This document shows, piece by piece, positions 14,288-19,346 of a stretch of DNA of 19,346 bases (position 1 is its first letter; each line of letters opens with the position of its first letter). Position numbers and translations under genes: made by a program. Origin of the DNA: an uncultured Bacillus sp. (GTDB lineage: Bacteria > Bacillota > Bacilli > Bacillales > Cytobacillaceae); assembly GCA_937894355.1 (NCBI GenBank), contig CALCRD010000178.1, positions 1 through 19,346 on the forward strand. The letters are read 5' to 3'. The notes beneath the pieces are model-generated. The model was not told the DNA's origin and made no database searches. It saw only the letters and a list, made by a program, of their open reading frames with translations.

Positions 14288-15601
14288 ATGACTCGTCGTC
14301 TTACAGACTATTTGATTGTCATCTCATTTGACTGTCTTTCTGGCTTAGATTTCCCTATCTTGCAGGAGCTACCTCACTTTAAAGAGCTTTTGCAAAACGG
14401 ATCGTATTGTTCAAATGTTGAATCAATCTATCCTTCTGTTACATATCCTTGTCACGCAACAATTGTGACAGGGAACTTCCCTAACCGCCACGGGGTTATT
14501 AACAATACCTTAATTCAGCCAGGTAATCCATCTCCCGATTGGTACTGGCAGCGGCAACATGTGAAGGGCACGACCCTATACGATGAAGCTAAAAAAGCTG
14601 GAATGAAAACAGCGGCCTTATTATGGCCCGTTACTGCAAAAGCAAAAATAGACTACAATATGCCAGAAATTTTCGCCAATCGTCCATGGCATCATCAAAT
14701 TGCAGTCTCATTGAACAACGGCAGCACTCTTTTTCAATTAGAAATGAACCAGCGTTTCGGATCTTTGCGAAAAGGGCTTAAGCAACCAGAACTGGATGAT
14801 TTCGTTTTAGAAGCTACCGTTCAAACAATAAAAACGAAAACGCCAGATTTACTGTTGGTGCATTTTACCGACCTTGACACACAGCGTCATTATCATGGAT
14901 TTTCCTCTGAACAAGCGATGGATGCACTCCGCCGAAATGACAGGCGCCTTGGGCGGATTATCCAAGCATTAAAAGACAGGAATATTTACGATCACTCGAC
15001 TATTGTTGCACTTGGCGATCATAGTGCCCTTGATGAAGCCAAAGCCATAAAACTAAACGTTTTGTTTCGCGAACAAGGACTCATCAACGTAAATAAACAA
15101 GGGAAAGTCCTAAATTGGAAAGCATATTGCAAAAGCTGTGATGGCTCCGCATATATTTATTTAAAAAATAATCAAGACTCAGAAACGAAGAAGGCCGTAC
15201 AGAATTTACTTGACCAGCTATTAACTGAGCACAGCAAGGGTATTGAGAAAGTAATTACTGGTGAAGAAGCCGAAAAAAAAGGAGCTCATGCCAACTGTAC
15301 ATTTATGATAGAAGCAAGGCTAGGTTTTTATTTTGACGAAGAAATCAGCGGAGAGTTTATTACTAACATTACCGAGGAAGATGTGAAAATCAAGCGGTTT
15401 ACGTATGCTTGTCATGGCTATTCTCCTGAAAAAGAAGACTACACTACCGTTCTACTGGCAAAAGGAAAAGGAATTAGACCAAATAAAGTGATCGCTTCTA
15501 TGCGTCTTATTGATGAAGGGCCTACCTTCGCCCGTTTGCTTGGTCTTGACTTGGGTGACACCGATGGCGAAGTGATCGAAGAACTCTTGGATTTACCATA
15601 A
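14288..15601 (+). CDS. Type I phosphodiesterase/nucleotide pyrophosphatase-like enzyme (alkaline phosphatase superfamily)
   Basis: This 437-residue enzyme should hydrolyse phosphodiester or phosphonate-type bonds with two bound metals, usually zinc. The pattern is complete: D15 (FDCLSGL), nucleophile T52 in YPSVTYPCHATIVTG, D197 and H201 in FTDLDTQRHYHG, D244/H245 in ALGDHSALD and H376 in ACHGYSP. No signal peptide is visible, so it is probably cytoplasmic, unlike many eukaryotic NPPs. GGAGGTCGCCT before the ATG supports the start. The substrate is unknown; a nucleotide, nucleotide sugar or phospholipid head group are all possible. The UMF1 transporter gene starts 70 bases downstream on the same strand, so the two may be cotranscribed. 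Confidence 0.88.
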   Translation: MTRRLTDYLIVISFDCLSGLDFPILQELPHFKELLQNGSYCSNVESIYPSVTYPCHATIVTGNFPNRHGVINNTLIQPGNPSPDWYWQRQHVKGTTLYDEAKKAGMKTAALLWPVTAKAKIDYNMPEIFANRPWHHQIAVSLNNGSTLFQLEMNQRFGSLRKGLKQPELDDFVLEATVQTIKTKTPDLLLVHFTDLDTQRHYHGFSSEQAMDALRRNDRRLGRIIQALKDRNIYDHSTIVALGDHSALDEAKAIKLNVLFREQGLINVNKQGKVLNWKAYCKSCDGSAYIYLKNNQDSETKKAVQNLLDQLLTEHSKGIEKVITGEEAEKKGAHANCTFMIEARLGFYFDEEISGEFITNITEEDVKIKRFTYACHGYSPEKEDYTTVLLAKGKGIRPNKVIASMRLIDEGPTFARLLGLDLGDTDGEVIEELLDLP

Positions 15602-15671
15602 GTAGTCCTAATGCTTCAAGCTTAAACAGCTTTATTTTTCCTATAAAATAGATAACTAGGGGGGTCACCGG

Positions 15672-16982
15672 ATGACCAACGAAGGCGAACAGACGATGAT
15701 AGATTCAAAAAAAACCACTCAGCTCAAGAAAGGTTTTTCAAAAGAAGAGAAAAGCTGGGTAAAATATGATATTGGAAATTCTGCTTATTCCATCATTATA
15801 TCAACAGCAGTATTTCCGTTATTTTATAAGGCATCGGCAAACGAAGCAGGCGTTAGTGCCGCTAACTCTACTGCATACCTTGGGTATACGTTTGCAATTG
15901 CTACTTTTATTTTAGCGATGATTGGACCTATTTTAGGAACAATTGCTGATTATCAAGGAAATAAAAAACGCTTCTTTAGATTCTTTGTTGGTTTAGGTGT
16001 TTCCAGTACAGTTTTACTAGCTTTTATTCCTAGTGATCAATGGTTGCTATTATTAATTTGTTATATATTTATTGTGCTTGGTTCTGCTGGGTCGAATGTG
16101 TTTTATGATGCATTTCTCGTTGATGTCTCTACCGATGACAGAATGGATCGCGTTTCCGCTCGTGGGTATAGTTTAGGCTACATTGGAAGTACGATTCCCT
16201 TTATTATAAGTATCGCGATTATTGTTTTAGCGCAAAATGAGATTATTCCAATTTCAGTTACACTTGCCAGTAAAATCGCCTTTTTGATTACAGCTATTTG
16301 GTGGGGTCTTTTTTCCATCCCGATGTTAAAAAATGTTCATCAGAAATATTATATTGAACGGGAACCGAATCCGATTGCCAATAGCTTTAAACGTTTGGGA
16401 AAAACATTTAAAGAAATTCAAAAATATCGGGGATTGTTTTTGTTCCTAATCGCTTATTTTTTCTATATTGACGGTGTCGGAACAATTATTACCATGTCCA
16501 CAGCCTATGGTTCTGACCTAGGAATCACATCTACAAACTTACTTATTATCCTGTTCGCTACGCAAGTCGTTGCTGCGCCTTTTGCTATTTTATATGGTCG
16601 ATTAGCAGAAAAATTCACTGGTAAAAAGATGCTTTATGTCGGAATCTTCATTTATACGATTGTTTGTATCTATGCTTATTTCATGGAAACGACCTTCGAT
16701 TTTTGGATATTGGCCATGTTAGTTGCAACATCTCAAGGTGGGATTCAAGCTTTAAGCCGCTCTTATTTTTCTAAGCTTGTCCCAAAAAAACACTCAAACG
16801 AGTTTTTCGGGTTTTACAATATTTTTGGCAAGTTTGCCTCCATCATGGGACCTTTATTAGTGGCTTTTACAGCGCAAGTAACTGGCGACTCCAGTAAAGG
16901 GGTATTCAGCCTAATTATCCTGTTCATTATTGGAATTATCTTCCTGTGGAGAGTTCCGGAACCAAAGACGGCTGAGGTGTAA
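15672..16982 (+). CDS. UMF1-family MFS transporter (Atg22-like)
   Basis: This 436-residue membrane protein has about 12 hydrophobic segments in the two-bundle major facilitator layout. The start of the transmembrane region, WVKYDIGNSAYSIIISTAVFP, and VFYDAFLVDVSTDDRMDRVS followed by ARGYSLGYIGS are hallmarks of the UMF1 (Atg22-like efflux) group. No substrate is assigned for bacterial members. AGGGGGG seven bases before the ATG at 15672 supports this start; an internal ATG at 15696 has no ribosome site. It may be cotranscribed with the phosphodiesterase gene upstream. Transcription stops at the strong hairpin at 17034. Confidence 0.9.
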   Translation: MTNEGEQTMIDSKKTTQLKKGFSKEEKSWVKYDIGNSAYSIIISTAVFPLFYKASANEAGVSAANSTAYLGYTFAIATFILAMIGPILGTIADYQGNKKRFFRFFVGLGVSSTVLLAFIPSDQWLLLLICYIFIVLGSAGSNVFYDAFLVDVSTDDRMDRVSARGYSLGYIGSTIPFIISIAIIVLAQNEIIPISVTLASKIAFLITAIWWGLFSIPMLKNVHQKYYIEREPNPIANSFKRLGKTFKEIQKYRGLFLFLIAYFFYIDGVGTIITMSTAYGSDLGITSTNLLIILFATQVVAAPFAILYGRLAEKFTGKKMLYVGIFIYTIVCIYAYFMETTFDFWILAMLVATSQGGIQALSRSYFSKLVPKKHSNEFFGFYNIFGKFASIMGPLLVAFTAQVTGDSSKGVFSLIILFIIGIIFLWRVPEPKTAEV

Positions 16983-17033
16983 ATTACTGTTTTCCACAGT
17001 GGTTCCTTAAATTGAGTAATAATATATTTCTTA

Positions 17034-17064
17034 AGCCGATTGTTTAAAAACAATCGGCTTTTTT
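17034..17064 (+). terminator. Terminator after the UMF1 transporter gene
   Basis: AGCCGATTGTTT and AAACAATCGGCT are perfect complements (12 pairs) around an AA loop, followed by five T residues. It is a strong intrinsic terminator, 52 bases past the stop. Confidence 0.9.
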
Positions 17065-17127
17065 ATCCTTGAAAATGGATAATATTTGATTAATATTGAC
17101 TATTTTTTGAATAAAATGTGTCATACG

Positions 17128-17166
17128 TTGTTATTAAAAGTTTATTAGTGTATCTTATACAGTATA
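17128..17166 (+). promoter_or_regulatory. Promoter and possible PadR operator
   Basis: TTGTTA (17128-17133) and TATCTT (17151-17156) are separated by 17 bases, a plausible sigma-A promoter. The perfect palindrome TATACAGTATA (17156-17166) overlaps the -10/+1 region. PadR repressors bind short palindromes of this kind and often repress themselves. Autoregulation is inferred. Confidence 0.45.
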
Positions 17167-17187
17167 GAAGGATGAGGTGACCAACTA

Positions 17188-17535
17188 ATGAGTTCTTTGT
17201 TGGATTCATATACCACAGAATTAAGAAGAGGAACGCTCGTACTTGCTGTATTGAGTCAATTGGATACTCCACAATATGGTTATTCACTTGTACAATTACT
17301 TGAAAAAGCAGGTGTGACGATTGAGCAAAGTACATTGTATCCACTGCTACGCCGATTAGAGAAACAGGAACTCGTAACTAGCAATTGGGATACGTCAGAA
17401 AGCAGACCAAGAAAGTATTACGTATTGAGCAACTATGGGAATGAGGTTTATCAGCAATTAACAGACGAATGGAGAAAGATGACCCTAGAACTGAATTCAT
17501 TATTAAAAGGAGATGAACAAAGTGAATCTGATTGA
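17188..17535 (+). CDS. PadR family transcriptional regulator
   Basis: This 115-residue protein is a winged-helix PadR-type repressor. It has the typical order: an N-terminal helix (TELRRGTLVLAVLSQL), the YGYSLVQLLEKAG helix, the recognition part QSTLYPLLRRLEKQELV, and the wing with ESRPRKYYVLSNYG. A C-terminal helix (QQLTDEWRKMTLELNSLL) should form the dimer interface. The ribosome site GAGGTG is before the ATG at 17188. Its last 14 bases overlap the start of the HAAS gene, so the pair forms an operon. This PadR-HAAS pairing is common in Firmicutes, and the regulator probably responds to a cell-envelope cue. Binding at the upstream palindrome is a guess. Confidence 0.93.
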   Translation: MSSLLDSYTTELRRGTLVLAVLSQLDTPQYGYSLVQLLEKAGVTIEQSTLYPLLRRLEKQELVTSNWDTSESRPRKYYVLSNYGNEVYQQLTDEWRKMTLELNSLLKGDEQSESD

Positions 17536-18556
17536 TACTTATGTATATGAAGTGACAAAAAGACTGCCAGAAAAATCTCGTGATGACATCGCCATGGAGA
17601 TTAGATCCACAATTGAAGATATGCTTCCTGATGATTATTCTGAGGAAGATGTAAAAAAAACCTTGTCCAAGCTCGGTGATCCGACATTCCTCGCAAATGA
17701 ATATCGTGATTCTCCCGCATATCTAATCGGACCTTTGTATTACGATCTTTATATCACAATGATTAAGACGATCATGCCTCTTGCTATTGGCATCGGTTTA
17801 ACGATTTATTTCATGGTTTCATTTGCCGAGTGGGAAAGGGAAAGTGGAATCGGAAAATTTATAGCTATCCTTTTTGGTGAAAGCATTTGGGCAGCAATAA
17901 CCATCTTCATTCAAGTAATCTTCTGGATTACACTCGTTTTCTTTATTTTAGAGCGGTCAGGAGTTTCACCGTCTTCTATTAGAAAAACGGGAGAAAATTG
18001 GAAACCTGAAGATTTAAAGGATATTACTTTTATTCCAAAGAAAAAGGCTATTTCAAAAGCTGAAGTCATTACAAGTATGATTTGGACCTCGATTTGGGCC
18101 TTCATCTACTTTAATGCCGACCATTTCATAGGAGTCTATGAGAAAAATAGCCTGGGTAATCTCGAACTAATCGTTCCAGTATTTAATCAAGAAGTCTTGC
18201 TGTCATATTGGTTGGTCATTATCCTTTTCATTGGTACCGAATTCGCTCTAGCAATTTATAAATGGATTAGCCGCCAATGGACATATACATTAGCCTTTAT
18301 TCATAGTGTTTATAACCTTCTTTTCATCATGCTTTCGATCGCAATGTTAACCAATTCAGATTTGATTTCTGCCAAGTTTATTGACTACATGATCAAATTA
18401 CTTAATGGCACCCATGGTGCTGCTGACACGTTTATCGACTGGATTATTGGAAGTACAATTGCCACCATCATTATAACTGTAGCCATTAGTGTTTTTGATG
18501 GATTTCGGAAAGCGAGAATTAAGAGCAATCTGGGCTTGGGGTTTTCAAAAAAGTAA
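17522..18556 (+). CDS. HAAS domain integral membrane protein
   Basis: This 344-residue protein has an N-terminal HAAS domain (about residues 3-62), a helical module usually found next to PadR regulators. It shows YVYEVTKRLPEKSRDDIAME, and LSKLGDPTFLANEYRD near its end. Six or seven hydrophobic segments follow from about residue 80 onward. The start is chosen as GTG 17522: AAGGAG (17507-17512) directly touches an in-frame ATG at 17513, leaving no spacing, whereas the GTG has nine bases. The overlap with PadR implies translational coupling. The protein may sense or transmit an envelope signal; no enzymatic motif is visible. Confidence 0.85.
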   Translation: MNLIDTYVYEVTKRLPEKSRDDIAMEIRSTIEDMLPDDYSEEDVKKTLSKLGDPTFLANEYRDSPAYLIGPLYYDLYITMIKTIMPLAIGIGLTIYFMVSFAEWERESGIGKFIAILFGESIWAAITIFIQVIFWITLVFFILERSGVSPSSIRKTGENWKPEDLKDITFIPKKKAISKAEVITSMIWTSIWAFIYFNADHFIGVYEKNSLGNLELIVPVFNQEVLLSYWLVIILFIGTEFALAIYKWISRQWTYTLAFIHSVYNLLFIMLSIAMLTNSDLISAKFIDYMIKLLNGTHGAADTFIDWIIGSTIATIIITVAISVFDGFRKARIKSNLGLGFSKK

Positions 18557-18643
18557 TAGATTGAGTTTTAAGCAATAAAAGCATGGAATACAAATGACAA
18601 CACTTAGTTTACATTCAGGAAACAGCCTTTATATTATTAATTG

Positions 18644-18678
18644 AAATAGCCTAGTCCATATTGGACTAGGCTATTTTT
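18644..18678. terminator. Bidirectional terminator
   Basis: AAATAGCCTAGTCCA (18644-18658) and TGGACTAGGCTATTT (18662-18676) form a perfect 15-pair stem with a three-base loop and T-tract. It lies between the convergent HAAS gene (ends 18556) and the membrane-protein gene (ends 18703). Confidence 0.92.
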
Positions 18679-18702
18679 AACAACTTCATTTTTTATAAAA
18701 AG

Positions 18703-19215
18703 TTACACTTTTGGTAACAGCTTAGTGTTGTCATTAACAATGGATGCTGCATGTCCCAAAAATGCTCCGCCAATAGCTCCTGCAAGAATCATAACGATAA
18801 CTTGAAAGAAATCGGGGAATATAGGTCGCAAAAATTCCAAAAGCATAAAGCTTGTTCCATAGCTTAATCCGAACCCAGCCATACCCCATAATGCGAAAAC
18901 CTTGATGTTACGGAATGCAAAACCAAGCGTGGCGCCAGTAAAAAGCCCCATGATTAAACCTAAAAATAAGTATTTAAATGGCGGCTCCACCATTACCATA
19001 AAAACGAACATCGGGATAGTAAAACCGATAAAAAAACTTAGTCCACCAATTAAACTAGCAAGAAGTGTTAGCTTAAGATTACGTGCTGGAATGGTAAGAA
19101 ACGCGCTTCCCAAAGCCCCCATTAAAATGTAAGCAAAAATCATGTAGTCACCAGCCAGGCCAACGATTATTCCACCTAATCCAAATCCCAACGCCCCAAA
19201 CAATTTATAGGACAT
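18703..19215 (-). CDS. Glycine-rich integral membrane protein, unknown function
   Basis: This 170-residue protein is almost wholly hydrophobic, with four to five membrane segments and many small-residue contacts such as GALGFGLGG, GLIMGLFTGATLGFAF and GAIGGAFLGHA. It ends in a short polar tail (NDNTKLLPKV). Only a few charged residues interrupt the segments. I do not recognise a family or catalytic motif. The ATG at 19213-19215 follows GAGGAG with nine-base spacing; a TTG three codons upstream is inside the ribosome site and unlikely. The roughly 130 bases to the window edge (19216-19346) contain no gene I can support. Confidence 0.75.
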   Translation of the reverse strand: MSYKLFGALGFGLGGIIVGLAGDYMIFAYILMGALGSAFLTIPARNLKLTLLASLIGGLSFFIGFTIPMFVFMVMVEPPFKYLFLGLIMGLFTGATLGFAFRNIKVFALWGMAGFGLSYGTSFMLLEFLRPIFPDFFQVIVMILAGAIGGAFLGHAASIVNDNTKLLPKV

Positions 19216-19346
19216 CCTAAACAACTCCTCTACTGAATAAATCTTACTACTATAATCATATACTTTTTAATATTTACCGTATAGGTTCAAAGTCTATCAG
19301 TTTTAGGCGAGAGTACCCCTTCCTCAAGGAATGTGTAGGGCGAAGC

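Noticed and set aside
19300..19346. Start of a mobile element or gene at the right edge
   Set aside because: The stretch has a higher GC and a small TTCC/GGAA inverted repeat but too little sequence to identify anything.

Overview
This 19.3 kb window looks like chromosomal DNA from a member of the Bacillaceae (Bacillus, Neobacillus or Peribacillus type). The evidence is its low GC, strong AGGAGG-type ribosome binding sites, frequent GTG starts, a cold-shock protein very close to B. subtilis CspC, a riboswitch-controlled thiC, and families typical of this group (CBO0543, DUF421/YetF, YkqA-like, PadR plus HAAS). No rRNA, tRNA, CRISPR array or complete mobile element is visible. The assignment is an inference from protein resemblance, not from a marker gene.

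Layout. Positions 1-129 are tandem copies of a roughly 21-base motif like the multiple terminal repeats of IS21-family elements; any element body lies outside the window. From 261 to 2270 are a CBO0543 membrane protein (-), a WrbA-type flavodoxin-like quinone reductase (-) and a PhnB-like VOC protein (+). From 2340 to 4771 are a large DUF2325 protein with a split four-cysteine motif (-), preceded by an overlapping 20-codon reading frame, and a cspC-like gene with a long leader (-). From 5158 to 6434 is a group of small, poorly known genes: a 43-residue basic protein, a six-repeat DUF6944-like protein, and a 59-residue protein with heptad repeats behind a close match to a sigma-K promoter, suggesting late sporulation expression.

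The middle holds a tandem gamma-glutamylcyclotransferase (YkqA-like, -), thiC with an upstream TPP riboswitch and terminator (-), an SRAP (YedK/HMCES) DNA-crosslink protein (+) and a di-heme cytochrome c peroxidase lipoprotein (-). From 11774 is a single-gene fusion TerD - Q/N/Y/P/S-rich linker - zinc ribbon - TerB (+), outside any ter operon. It is followed by a DUF421 gene whose C-terminal part is abnormal (+), a nucleotide pyrophosphatase/phosphodiesterase-type enzyme (+), a UMF1-family MFS transporter (+), an overlapping PadR regulator and HAAS-domain membrane protein pair (+), and a glycine-rich membrane protein (-).

Most genes are single transcription units. Convergent pairs share strong bidirectional terminators (2277, 5328, 6455, 10449, 18644). 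The only clear operon is PadR-HAAS. There is no single multi-gene novel system. The most unusual items are the TerD-TerB fusion, the DUF2325 protein with its overlapping upstream frame and A7G7 tract, the sigma-K-like heptad-repeat gene, and the aberrant DUF421 gene.
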